A stretch of 7,413 nucleotides of DNA from Anaerolineae bacterium (lineage in GTDB: Bacteria > Chloroflexota > Anaerolineae > JAAYZQ01): NCBI GenBank assembly GCA_016929795.1, contig JAFGIA010000271.1, positions 1 through 7,413 of the forward strand. Direction: 5' to 3'. Of this stretch, positions 1-6,305 are shown piece by piece. How positions within the stretch are numbered: position 1 is the stretch's first letter; each line of letters opens with the position of its first letter. A program made the position numbers and the translations under genes. The notes beneath the pieces are model-generated. The model was given only the letters and a program-made list of their open reading frames with translations, was not told the DNA's origin and searched no databases.

Positions 1-183
1 GATGTAGGAGTAAAAGACCAGCGCGAACTCGAACAGGGCCACGACCACCAGGAGCAAAAAGATGATGCAGATCGTCATCTCCAGCATTGCCTGGCCTTCT
101 TCGCCCCTCAGGCCGCGCTGGCCCTTGGCCTGGCCATCCTGGCGTCTTTGTGACTTGCGGTCCCCTCTCCCCACTCTGTTCAT
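1..183 (-). CDS. TadE-like pilus assembly protein (pseudopilin), N-terminal part, cut by window edge
   Basis: Only the first 61 codons are present; the gene continues past position 1. The protein starts with about 29 basic, polar residues (MNRVGRGDRK...), followed by EEGQAMLEM and a long hydrophobic segment (about residues 36-52), then FEFALVFYSYI. A Gly30 with Glu35 at +5 before a hydrophobic helix is the prepilin-peptidase processing pattern of TadE/TadF-type minor pseudopilins, membrane proteins of the Flp/Tad pilus. A Flp pilin gene lies directly upstream, which supports this. The start is uncertain. The ATG at 183 has AAAGGA only one base upstream, whereas the in-frame GTG at 174 (codon 4) has the same AAAGGA at about 10 bases, a better spacing. 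TadE, TadF and TadG cannot be separated from this fragment. The stretch after the glutamate reads MTICII rather than the more usual F/Y-A-L. Confidence 0.85.
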   Translation of the reverse strand, partial: MNRVGRGDRKSQRRQDGQAKGQRGLRGEEGQAMLEMTICIIFLLLVVVALFEFALVFYSYI

Positions 184-290
184 GTCCTTTGCGTCCTGTG
201 CTCTGTCTAGAGCCTCCCTGCAAGTTGCTCCGTGGATTCTGTTGGCCGCTGCTGTGCGCTGAATGCCTGGTGCACTTGCTCTCTCAAACC
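184..290 (-). other. 5' leader of the TadE-like gene (about 107 nt)
   Basis: This is the stretch between the predicted transcription start (about 290) and the ATG at 183. No convincing open reading frame begins here. It contains a small hairpin at 200-213 (GCTCT, 4-base loop, AGAGC) next to a GGGAGG on the minus strand that has no suitably placed start codon. The leader is longer than translation would need, so post-transcriptional control is possible, but I do not recognise a known riboswitch. Confidence 0.35.
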
Positions 291-297
291 TGCCTTC

Positions 298-326
298 ATT
301 ATACCTGACCGGGGTGCCCAATTCAA
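298..326 (-). promoter_or_regulatory. Predicted sigma-70-type promoter for the TadE-like gene
   Basis: On the minus strand a perfect TATAAT -10 box (298-303) is separated by 17 bp from TTGAAT (321-326, 4 of 6 consensus bases). It lies downstream of the pilin terminator, so the TadE-like gene can be transcribed independently of the pilin. A palindrome (333-344) lies 6 bases upstream of the -35 box. Confidence 0.65.
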
Positions 327-332
327 TAGGTC

Positions 333-344
333 GATAGTACTATC
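333..344. promoter_or_regulatory. Palindromic candidate operator GATAGTACTATC
   Basis: This is a perfect 12-bp palindrome placed 6 bp upstream of the predicted -35 box of the TadE-like gene, where an activator would bind. Its core AGTACT with GTACTA/TAGTAC halves recurs at the pilin promoter (700-715 and 656-662). Function is inferred from position and recurrence only. Confidence 0.45.
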
Positions 345-402
345 ACCTTGGAGGTCAATGGGACTTTGGTCCTATCAAGATTGGGGAAATGCAGGAGGTC
401 GC

Positions 403-438
403 TAAAAAGGGTAGAGCCCCACCTGAGTGGGGCTCTAC
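403..438 (-). terminator. Intrinsic terminator of the flp pilin gene
   Basis: A perfect 12-bp inverted repeat (GTAGAGCCCCAC at 411-422, GTGGGGCTCTAC at 427-438) encloses a 4-base loop. On the minus strand the stem is followed after two bases by TTTTT (404-408). It begins 38 bases after the pilin stop codon. The other strand has no U-tract, so it acts in the minus direction. It separates the pilin transcript from the TadE-like gene. Confidence 0.92.
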
Positions 439-476
439 GGTTGTGTTGGCAAGGTTGATGGGTCTCTCGTTCGCAC

Positions 477-623
477 CTAGACAGCGTTGACGATGGTGCT
501 GAACACGTTCCCGATGGCCGGGCCCAACAGGAGCAGGATGGCAATAACCACAATGGCCACCAGAACAAGAATCAAAGCGTACTCAACCAAGCCCTGTCCT
601 TCCTCACGCGGCAGAAACAGCAT
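477..623 (-). CDS. flp: Flp/Fap-type pilin (48 aa)
   Basis: This short gene encodes a Flp-family (type IVb) pilin, the major subunit of Tad pili used for adhesion and surface contact. The 48-residue product begins MLFLPREEGQGLVEYALI and continues as an unbroken hydrophobic helix (about residues 16-34), then GPAIGNVFSTIVNAV. Gly9 followed by QGLVEY places Glu14 at +5 and Tyr15 at +6, the family's prepilin-peptidase motif, giving a mature pilin of 39 residues. Length fits Flp pilins. The ATG at 623 is fixed by a very strong ribosome-binding site 8 bases upstream. It has its own promoter (671-699) and terminator (403-438), so it is probably a strongly expressed single-gene transcript, although read-through from the kinase gene is possible. 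The TadE-like gene follows downstream. The prepilin peptidase and secretion ATPase are not in the window. Confidence 0.95.
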   Translation of the reverse strand: MLFLPREEGQGLVEYALILVLVAIVVIAILLLLGPAIGNVFSTIVNAV

Positions 624-627
624 CTGT

Positions 628-639
628 ATCACCTCCTTT
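628..639 (-). promoter_or_regulatory. Near-perfect Shine-Dalgarno sequence of flp
   Basis: The minus strand reads AAAGGAGGTGAT, complementary to the 16S rRNA 3' end over most of its length, with GGAGG 8 bases before the ATG at 623. It is far stronger than any other ribosome-binding site in the window, as expected for an abundant structural pilin, and it fixes the start. Confidence 0.9.
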
Positions 640-670
640 CCCCGTGGATTTCAAAAGTACTACGATGCTC

Positions 671-699
671 ATTATACAGGACACTGCTCAATTTGGCAA
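671..699 (-). promoter_or_regulatory. Predicted sigma-70-type promoter of flp
   Basis: On the minus strand a perfect TATAAT (671-676) lies 17 bp from TTGCCA (694-699, 5 of 6 consensus bases). The transcription start would fall near 664, giving a leader of about 40 nt that ends in the strong ribosome-binding site. A TAGTAC/GTACTA inverted repeat directly abuts the -35 box upstream. Confidence 0.75.
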
Positions 700-715
700 T
701 AGTACCTTTGTACTA
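700..715. promoter_or_regulatory. Inverted repeat TAGTAC-4-GTACTA abutting the flp -35 box
   Basis: Six-base arms (700-705 and 710-715) enclose a CTTT spacer and end exactly at the -35 box. A further copy of the half-site, GTACTA at 657-662 (containing the palindrome AGTACT), lies just downstream of the predicted transcription start. A related palindrome precedes the TadE-like promoter (333-344). It is a candidate regulator-binding site; the regulator is unknown. No terminator is visible between the kinase stop (726) and this element. Confidence 0.45.
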
Positions 716-725
716 AAAACTCCCT

Positions 726-1799
726 CTATCCCTGGCTGACGGGAATATTGATCCGTACCTTGGTACCACGCCCGATGCGGCTCTCCACCTGCATCCGGCC
801 GCCCAACATCTCGGCCCGCTCCTGGATCGTCGCCAGTCCCAGCCCCTTGCGATGCTGGCCCGGGGCCTTGATCTCGTTCACGTCGAACCCACTGCCATCA
901 TCCTCCACGCTCGCATTCACCTCTCCGTCCTCAAAGTCGAGGCTCACCTGCACGTGCGTGGCGTGCGCGTGGGTGTGTGCGTTGGTGAGCAGCTCCTGGA
1001 TCATGCGAAACAGCGTGACCTCGGTGTGGGCGGGCAGGCGCGCCTCGCGCCCCACCACGGTGAAATTGGCGGCGAGCTTGGTCTTGTCTTCGAAATCTTG
1101 GACGTACTGCTTTAGCGTCGGCATCAGGCCAAGGTCGTCGAGCATCATCGGACGCAGGGTGAGAATAAAGTCGCGCACCTTCTGAAAGGTAACGTTGGCC
1201 GCGTTCTTCAAATTGCCCAACTCCACGCGGGCCTGGATCGGATCGGTGTCGAACAGGCGCTCGCAGATCTCGGCCTGGAGGATCAGGTTCGTGAGCGATT
1301 GGGCGGGACCGTCGTGCATCTGCCGCGCCAGCCGCTGGCGCTCTTTTTCCTGCGCGTCGATGACACGCACCACGTCGCTGGCGCTCGGCCCGGCCGCCGG
1401 GATGGCGCGCTGCGCCATGTCGGCGGGTGCGATGTAACTCGCCAGCTCGGCCCCCCGTGCCAGGCGCTGGCTCTGGTGCTCCAGGCTCTGCTGCCGGCCC
1501 TGGAGCTGTTCAAGCTGGCTGCGCATCATGAACAGGCGCATCTGCGCCTCGTGCGCCGCGGCGTACAGCTCCTTGATGTCTTCGCGGGGATAGGTGTCGA
1601 TGTTCATCTCCATCTGGCGCACGCGGTTGCCGATCTGCGTGTTGCGCTGCGCCAGTTTTTCGACTTCGGCCGTGCTCTGCCGGATGAGGATGTCGATCTC
1701 TTTCAGCTCGCGCTGCACTTGCTCGTGCTCTTTGTGATTCTCCTGCACAAAGGCACGGATCTGCTCATCGCACGAGAGCGGCGTTTCTTCCTGGGCCAT
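726..1799 (-). CDS. Cytoplasmic DegS/NarL-family sensor histidine kinase (357 aa)
   Basis: This is a histidine kinase that would phosphorylate the response regulator encoded just upstream. It has no transmembrane segment or signal peptide, so it is cytoplasmic like DegS. Residues about 11-118 are charged and Gln/Glu-rich, predicted coiled coil, resembling the DegS sensor region. A HisKA_3 dimerisation and phosphoacceptor domain follows, with EKERQRLARQMHDGPAQ. His162 is the phosphorylation site, and Asp163 and Gln167 complete the HDxxxQ motif linked to kinase and phosphatase activity. The HATPase_c domain has the N box around Glu269-Asn273, the G1 box DDGSGFD (300-306) and the G2 box GLGLATIQERAEMLGG (319-334). 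All catalytic motifs look intact. The ATG at 1799 follows GAGAGG at about 10 bases. The gene lies 75 bp after the regulator and is probably co-transcribed with it; the flp pilin is next downstream. The signal is unknown. Confidence 0.96.
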   Translation of the reverse strand: MAQEETPLSCDEQIRAFVQENHKEHEQVQRELKEIDILIRQSTAEVEKLAQRNTQIGNRVRQMEMNIDTYPREDIKELYAAAHEAQMRLFMMRSQLEQLQGRQQSLEHQSQRLARGAELASYIAPADMAQRAIPAAGPSASDVVRVIDAQEKERQRLARQMHDGPAQSLTNLILQAEICERLFDTDPIQARVELGNLKNAANVTFQKVRDFILTLRPMMLDDLGLMPTLKQYVQDFEDKTKLAANFTVVGREARLPAHTEVTLFRMIQELLTNAHTHAHATHVQVSLDFEDGEVNASVEDDGSGFDVNEIKAPGQHRKGLGLATIQERAEMLGGRMQVESRIGRGTKVRINIPVSQG

Positions 1800-1874
1800 A
1801 ATCCGTTATCCTCTCCTTCTGCTCCTCGCCAAGCTTACGCTCGACCGTGAACCCACGCTCGGCCCGAGCCCGGG

Positions 1875-2564
1875 TCAGTTGATGTCCTGCAGCCGGATCC
1901 AGCCCCGGCGCAGCGCATAGATGGCCGCCTGCGTGCGGTCGTTGACCGCCAGCTTGCGCAGGATGCTCGTCATGTGGTTCTTGACCGTCTGGCGGCTGAT
2001 GCCGAGATCGTAGGCGATCTCTTTGTTGCTCTTGCCGTGGGCGATGAACTGCAGGATCTCCATCTCGCGCGGCGACAGCGGGACGAGGAGAGAGCTGAGA
2101 TCGTCGCTTGCATCCCTCTCGGCGCCCTCGAACTGCTCCAGCAGCCAGGCGCCCACCTGCGGCTTTTCGAGGACGCGATCCTCGATCACATAGCTGCCCT
2201 GGTACACCAGGCGGATGGCTTCGATCAGCCGGCGCGGGCTGACGTCCTTCGGGAAATAGGCCGAAGCGCCGGCGCGGATGGCGTGGAACACCTGTTGGTC
2301 GTCGTGGTAGGCCGTGAGCATAATGATATTGATGTCGAGGATCGTATCCTTCAGCGCGCGCGCCACCTGCAAGCCATTCATGCGCGGCAGGTTGATGTCA
2401 AGCAGGATCACGTCGGGCACAATCTGCAGCGCCAGTTGCAGCGCCTCCTCGCCATCTTCGACCTCGGCCACGACGTCGAGATCGTCCTCGCCTTCGAGCA
2501 CACGCCGCAGCCCCTGTCGAAACACGGGGTGATCGTCCACGAGCATCACACTGATTCGGTGCAT
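1875..2564 (-). CDS. NarL/DegU-family response regulator with LuxR-type HTH (229 aa)
   Basis: This is a DNA-binding response regulator, the likely partner of the downstream kinase. The receiver domain (about residues 3-120) has acidic pocket Asp10/Asp11, phosphoacceptor Asp56 (LLDINLP), Thr84 (MLTAY) and Lys106 (FPKD), all conserved. A linker of about 40 residues leads to a LuxR-type helix-turn-helix (about 162-226) with LSPREMEILQFIAHGKSNKEIA and GISRQTVKNHMTSILRKL. The ATG at 2564 is preferred because MHRISVMLVDD matches the usual family N-terminus and GGAGG lies 10 bases upstream. An in-frame GTG at 2597 would add 11 atypical residues. A promoter (2627-2655) sits upstream, and the kinase gene follows after 75 bp. 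Proximity to flp and the TadE-like gene suggests, but does not prove, that it regulates pilus genes. Confidence 0.97.
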   Translation of the reverse strand: MHRISVMLVDDHPVFRQGLRRVLEGEDDLDVVAEVEDGEEALQLALQIVPDVILLDINLPRMNGLQVARALKDTILDINIIMLTAYHDDQQVFHAIRAGASAYFPKDVSPRRLIEAIRLVYQGSYVIEDRVLEKPQVGAWLLEQFEGAERDASDDLSSLLVPLSPREMEILQFIAHGKSNKEIAYDLGISRQTVKNHMTSILRKLAVNDRTQAAIYALRRGWIRLQDIN

Positions 2565-2585
2565 AGCCCCTCTTCCTCCGAGCAC

Positions 2586-2650
2586 ACGCGGCTGCACGGC
2601 GCGCAGCCCTCGACGCGGCTACTACCAGTATACCACAGAACCACGCGGCT
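2586..2650. repeat. Three direct copies of ACGCGGCT across the response-regulator promoter
   Basis: The 8-mer ACGCGGCT occurs at 2586-2593, 2613-2620 and 2643-2650, start-to-start spacing 27 and 30 bp. One copy overlaps the -35/spacer region, one lies at the predicted transcription start and one is in the leader. It could be a binding site for autoregulation, or a coincidence in GC-rich sequence. Confidence 0.4.
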
Positions 2651-2655
2651 ATCAA
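2627..2655 (-). promoter_or_regulatory. Predicted sigma-70-type promoter of the response regulator-kinase operon
   Basis: On the minus strand TATACT (2627-2632, 5 of 6 consensus bases) has an upstream TGG that fits an extended -10. It is 17 bp from TTGATA (2650-2655, 5 of 6). It lies in the 123-bp gap between the exporter stop and the regulator ATG, giving a leader of about 55 nt. No clear terminator closes the exporter operon before it. Confidence 0.72.
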
Positions 2656-2687
2656 GCCGGGCGTGCTGCGATCTAGGCGCCATCCCT

Positions 2688-4505
2688 CTACAGATCCACG
2701 AACTGCTGCTCGTAGAGCGTGCGATACAGCCCGCTGCTGGCCAGCAGCGCTTCGTGGCGGCCGCGCTCGACAATGCGTCCCGCCTCGACGACGCAGATCA
2801 GGTCCGAATCGAGGATCGTGCCCAGCCGGTGTGCAATCACCACCGCCGTCCGCCGTTCCAGGAGCCTGTGGAGCGCATCCTGGATCAGCATCTCGGTCAC
2901 CGTGTCCACACTCGAAGTCGCCTCGTCCAGGATCAGGATGCGTGGGTTGGCCAGTGCCGCGCGCGCGATGCAGATCAACTGGCGCTGTCCCGTCGACAGG
3001 TTCACGCCCCCCTCCAGGATCTGCGTCTCGTAGCCATCGGGCAGCACGGCGATAAACTCGTGGGCATTCGCCAGCCGCGCTGCCGCTTCTACCTCGGCCT
3101 CGCTTGCCTCGGGCCGGCCAAACCGGATGTTGTCAGCAATCGTGCCTGAAAAGAGGAACGGGTCCTGCGGCACCAGGCCCATCTGGCGGCGCAGCGATTG
3201 CTGCTTCACCTGGCGCACCTCCAGGCCGTCGATCCGCACCTCGCCTTCCGTCACCTCGTAAAACCGGGCGATGACGTTGGCGATCGACGTCTTGCCCGCG
3301 CCCGTCGGCCCCACGAGCGCCACCGTCTCGCCCGGCTCGATCGTCAGGTCCACATCATGCAGCACGCGCACCTCACCCCGGTATGAAAAGGATACAGCAC
3401 GCAGCTCCACGCGCCCCTCGATGGGCGGCATGTCGATGGCCTCGGGCGCGTCCACCACCTCCGGTTGCGTGTCGAGCAGCTCGAGCACGCGCTCGCCGCC
3501 GGCCATGGCCGCCTGCATCGTCGTGTAGAGTTGGCTCAGCTCCTGGATCGGCTGGAAAAAGCGCGTCACGTAGGCCAAAAAAGCGGCCACCACGCCCAGC
3601 GTCAGCGTATGGCCCGCCACCGCCAGCCCGCCGAACCAGAGCACAACCGCCGTCGCCAACATGCCGAGGAACTCGACCGTCGGCAAAAAGATGAACGACA
3701 ACGACATGGCCGAGATGTACGCATCGCGGTTCTCGCGGTTCACCTCGTCGAACCGCTCGTGCGATGCGCCTTCCTGGGCAAAGGCCTGGATCACGCGCAT
3801 CCCCGACAGGTCTTCCGCCAGCTCGCCCACCACGGCGGCGATGCGCGATCGCGTCTGGCGGAAAGCCACCTGCGCCCGCCGCGCAAAGAGGAGCGTGGCC
3901 ATCACCATGAGCGGCAGCACGCTAAAGGTGAGCAGCGCCAGGCGCGGGCTCATGGTCAGCATCACCCCCACGATCCCCACCAACAGCACCATGTCGCCGG
4001 CCAATGTGATCAACCCTTGCGACAACAGCTCGTTGATCACCGCCACGTCGTTGATCACGCGCGAGATGGTGACGCCCATGATGTGCGTGTCGTGGTAGCC
4101 GAGTGACAGCGCCTGCAAGTGGCGAAAGAGCTGCGCCCGCAAGTCAGCCAGCACGCGCTCGCCTACCCACGACAGCAAGTATTGCTGGCCCGCCGACGCC
4201 AGGTAGATACCGACAAACACCGCTGCCAGCAGCGCGGCAATCCGGTTCAGCTCGCCCAGGTCGCCGCGCGCAATCGGCCCGTCGATCGCCACCTTCACCA
4301 GGTATGGAGCCAGGAGCGTCAGGCCCGAGACGACGAGCATCAGCACAAAAGCCCCGGCCATGCGCCGGCGATGAGGGCGCAGGTAGGCCAGCAAGCGCAG
4401 CACGATGCGCACGTCGAACGCGCGCCCCTCCACCTGCTCGCCAAAGCGCTCAATGGCCGAGCGTGGCCCCATCGCCATCCCCCCGCCCCCCAACGAAAAG
4501 CTCAT
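2688..4505 (-). CDS. ABC exporter half-transporter, catalytically intact subunit (605 aa)
   Basis: This is a type IV (ABCB-like) exporter subunit: a six-helix transmembrane domain (about residues 48-325) fused to a nucleotide-binding domain (about 365-600). Visible motifs are Walker A GPTGAGKT (399-406, Lys405), Q-loop Gln447, signature LSTGQ (503-507), Walker B ILILD with catalytic Glu528, D-loop SSVD (531-534) and switch His559. The signature has Thr where LSGGQ has Gly, while the catalytic Glu and His are intact. This subunit should therefore provide the hydrolytic Walker site and the weak signature of a heterodimer. It pairs with the gene immediately upstream, whose TGA overlaps this ATG (ATGA, 4502-4505), indicating translational coupling. 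GAGAGG lies 8 bases before the start. The substrate (drug, lipid or peptide) cannot be told from sequence. A G6-C-G6 run lies in codons 6-10. Confidence 0.96.
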   Translation of the reverse strand: MSFSLGGGGMAMGPRSAIERFGEQVEGRAFDVRIVLRLLAYLRPHRRRMAGAFVLMLVVSGLTLLAPYLVKVAIDGPIARGDLGELNRIAALLAAVFVGIYLASAGQQYLLSWVGERVLADLRAQLFRHLQALSLGYHDTHIMGVTISRVINDVAVINELLSQGLITLAGDMVLLVGIVGVMLTMSPRLALLTFSVLPLMVMATLLFARRAQVAFRQTRSRIAAVVGELAEDLSGMRVIQAFAQEGASHERFDEVNRENRDAYISAMSLSFIFLPTVEFLGMLATAVVLWFGGLAVAGHTLTLGVVAAFLAYVTRFFQPIQELSQLYTTMQAAMAGGERVLELLDTQPEVVDAPEAIDMPPIEGRVELRAVSFSYRGEVRVLHDVDLTIEPGETVALVGPTGAGKTSIANVIARFYEVTEGEVRIDGLEVRQVKQQSLRRQMGLVPQDPFLFSGTIADNIRFGRPEASEAEVEAAARLANAHEFIAVLPDGYETQILEGGVNLSTGQRQLICIARAALANPRILILDEATSSVDTVTEMLIQDALHRLLERRTAVVIAHRLGTILDSDLICVVEAGRIVERGRHEALLASSGLYRTLYEQQFVDL

Positions 4506-6283
4506 CCTTCCACCCTCTCTGGCCGCAACTGCCGGTGATAGATCTCGGCATACAGCCCCGAAGTGGCCAACAGCTCTTCGTGTGTCCCCCGCGCCACGAC
4601 ACGTCCCCTGTCGAGCACCAGGATCATATCCGCCGCACGCACTGTGCTCAACCGCTGCGCAATGACGAACGACGTCCGCCCCTCCATCAGCCGCTCCAGC
4701 GCAGCCTGGATCAGGCGCTCGGTCTCGGTATCAACACTCGAGGTCGCATCGTCGAGGATCAGGATGCGCGGATTCTTGAGCAGCGCGCGGGCAATGGCCA
4801 GGCGCTGCTTCTGTCCACCCGACAGGGTCACGCCGCGCTCGCCCACCTTGGTGTCATAGCCATCGGACATCTGCATGATAAACTCGTGTGCCTGCGCCGC
4901 CTGGGCTGCCGCCACGATCTCTTGTTCTGTCGCGTCGGGGCAGCCAAAGGCGATATTCTCGCGCACGGTGGCGGCAAACAGGCTCGTTTCCTGCAACACC
5001 GTGCCGATCTGGTCGCGCAGCGAATTGAGCGTGACGTCGCGCGTATCGTAGCCATCCACGGTGATCCGCCCCCCCACAGGGTCGTAAAAACGCGGGATCA
5101 GGTTGATAATGGTCGACTTGCCCGAGCCGGTCGCGCCCAGCAGCGCAATCACCTCGCCCGGCCGCGCCTCGAACGTCACATGATCGAGCACCCTGTGGCG
5201 CCCAAAGTAACCAAACGACACATCCTCAAAGCGGACGTGCCCACGCACCGGGGGCAGCACCACCGCGCCGGGCGCTTCCTCCACCTCGGACCTCGCATCG
5301 AGAATCTCAAAGATCCGCTCCCCTGCCGCAGACGCCATCGGGATAACGGGTATGATCAACCCCAGGCGGCGGACGCCCGGCACAAGCTGGCCGAGGTAGG
5401 TAGAGAACGCAACCAGCTCGCCCAGTGTGAGGTGGTCGCGGATGACCAGCGAGCCACCGTACCAGATGACAAATACTGTACCCATGCTGGCAATCATGTC
5501 GATCAACGGCACATTCAGTGCCCTCAGCCGGGCGGCGTAGGCCGACAGCCGGAACCATCCCTCGTTCTGGCGGTCGAACCGCCCCGTCTCTGCACCTTCC
5601 TGCGCAAAGGCCTTGACCACGCGCGCGCCGCGGAGGTTCTGTTCGAGGCGGGTCGTCAGCACCGCCAACTGGTTCTGAATGTCCAGCGACAGGGGGCGCA
5701 GGACAGCGCTGAAGCGAAAGGCGACGTACACCAATAGCGGCATCGTAGACAGCGCCAACAGCGCCAGCGCCGGGTTCATCCACAGCATCACCCCCAGCGT
5801 GCCGACGAGCAGAGTCGTCGCCTCGATCAGGCGCAGCACAGCCCGCCCGGTGAGAAAACGAATGCGCTCCACATCCTGGATCGCCCGCGACAGGAGCTGC
5901 CCCGTCTCCGCGCGGTCGTGGTACGAGAAGGAGAGACTCGCCAGCCTGGCGTGGATCGCATTGCGCAGATCGTACGCCACACTCTGCGACGCGATCTCGG
6001 TCCACCGCCCCTGGACAAAGGTGAGGACGCCTTTGAAGAACGTCAGGCCAAGCAGGGCCAGGGCCAGCTTGCCGATGAGCTGCGTGTCGCCACGCGCAAT
6101 GCCCTGGTCCACGATCCGGCGGATGAGCTGGGGGATGATCAACGCCAGCCCGTTCACTACCAGGATGATCAGATACGACCCGGCAGCCAGCCGCCAGTAG
6201 GGGCGCAGGTAGCCAAAGCTGCGCAGCAGCACGTGCCGCCTTGACTGCCCCGCTTTGTGTCTCTTTGCAGTTTTAGCCGCCAT
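4502..6283 (-). CDS. ABC exporter half-transporter, degenerate-site subunit (593 aa)
   Basis: This is the partner half-transporter: six predicted transmembrane helices (about residues 32-315) followed by a nucleotide-binding domain (about 348-585). Walker A is GATGSGKS (383-390, Lys389), Q-loop Gln431, signature canonical LSGGQ (487-491), and Walker B LILD is followed by Asp512 instead of the catalytic Glu. The switch histidine is replaced by Gln543 (IAQRLST). This Asp/Gln pair is known from the degenerate half of heterodimeric exporters such as TAP1, so its own Walker site should bind but poorly hydrolyse ATP while its LSGGQ completes the partner's active site. The ATG at 6283 (MAAKTAKRHK) lies 22 bases after the esterase stop; it has no well-spaced Shine-Dalgarno. 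The AAGGAG 25 bases upstream is the end of the esterase gene. A TTG at 6337 would extend the protein by 18 residues into the esterase gene and is less likely. Confidence 0.96.
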   Translation of the reverse strand: MAAKTAKRHKAGQSRRHVLLRSFGYLRPYWRLAAGSYLIILVVNGLALIIPQLIRRIVDQGIARGDTQLIGKLALALLGLTFFKGVLTFVQGRWTEIASQSVAYDLRNAIHARLASLSFSYHDRAETGQLLSRAIQDVERIRFLTGRAVLRLIEATTLLVGTLGVMLWMNPALALLALSTMPLLVYVAFRFSAVLRPLSLDIQNQLAVLTTRLEQNLRGARVVKAFAQEGAETGRFDRQNEGWFRLSAYAARLRALNVPLIDMIASMGTVFVIWYGGSLVIRDHLTLGELVAFSTYLGQLVPGVRRLGLIIPVIPMASAAGERIFEILDARSEVEEAPGAVVLPPVRGHVRFEDVSFGYFGRHRVLDHVTFEARPGEVIALLGATGSGKSTIINLIPRFYDPVGGRITVDGYDTRDVTLNSLRDQIGTVLQETSLFAATVRENIAFGCPDATEQEIVAAAQAAQAHEFIMQMSDGYDTKVGERGVTLSGGQKQRLAIARALLKNPRILILDDATSSVDTETERLIQAALERLMEGRTSFVIAQRLSTVRAADMILVLDRGRVVARGTHEELLATSGLYAEIYHRQLRPERVEG

Positions 6284-6305
6284 GGAGGGTCGCCAGAAGA
6301 CGAGT

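Noticed and set aside
184..204. Resemblance of GACGCAAAGG in the TadE leader to part of the class I cyclic di-GMP riboswitch core
   Set aside because: Only a short string matches; the upstream paired stem and the rest of the conserved core are not found in the expected places, so it is probably chance.
323..568. Minus-strand frame of 81 codons overlapping flp
   Set aside because: It is a different frame of the pilin gene and its terminator; the overlapped pilin frame has the family motif and a strong ribosome-binding site.
1857..1869. GCTCGGCCCGAGC inverted repeat between regulator and kinase as a terminator
   Set aside because: The stem is six pairs around a single base, too tight for a hairpin loop, with no following U-tract; the two genes are most likely co-transcribed.
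1974..3149. Long plus-strand open frame (391 codons) opposite the response regulator and exporter
   Set aside because: It is antisense to two clear genes, crosses an intergenic region, is rich in His/Arg/Gln without domains, and reflects GC-rich codon bias on the other strand.
4103..5737. Very long plus-strand open frame (544 codons)
   Set aside because: It lies opposite both ABC transporter genes, has low-complexity Arg/Pro/Ala/His composition and no recognisable domain; a shadow of GC-rich coding sequence.
5307..6005. Minus-strand frame of 232 codons inside the first exporter subunit
   Set aside because: It is a shifted frame of the transmembrane domain coding region, whose real frame is continuous with the motifs, so there is no sign of a frameshift.
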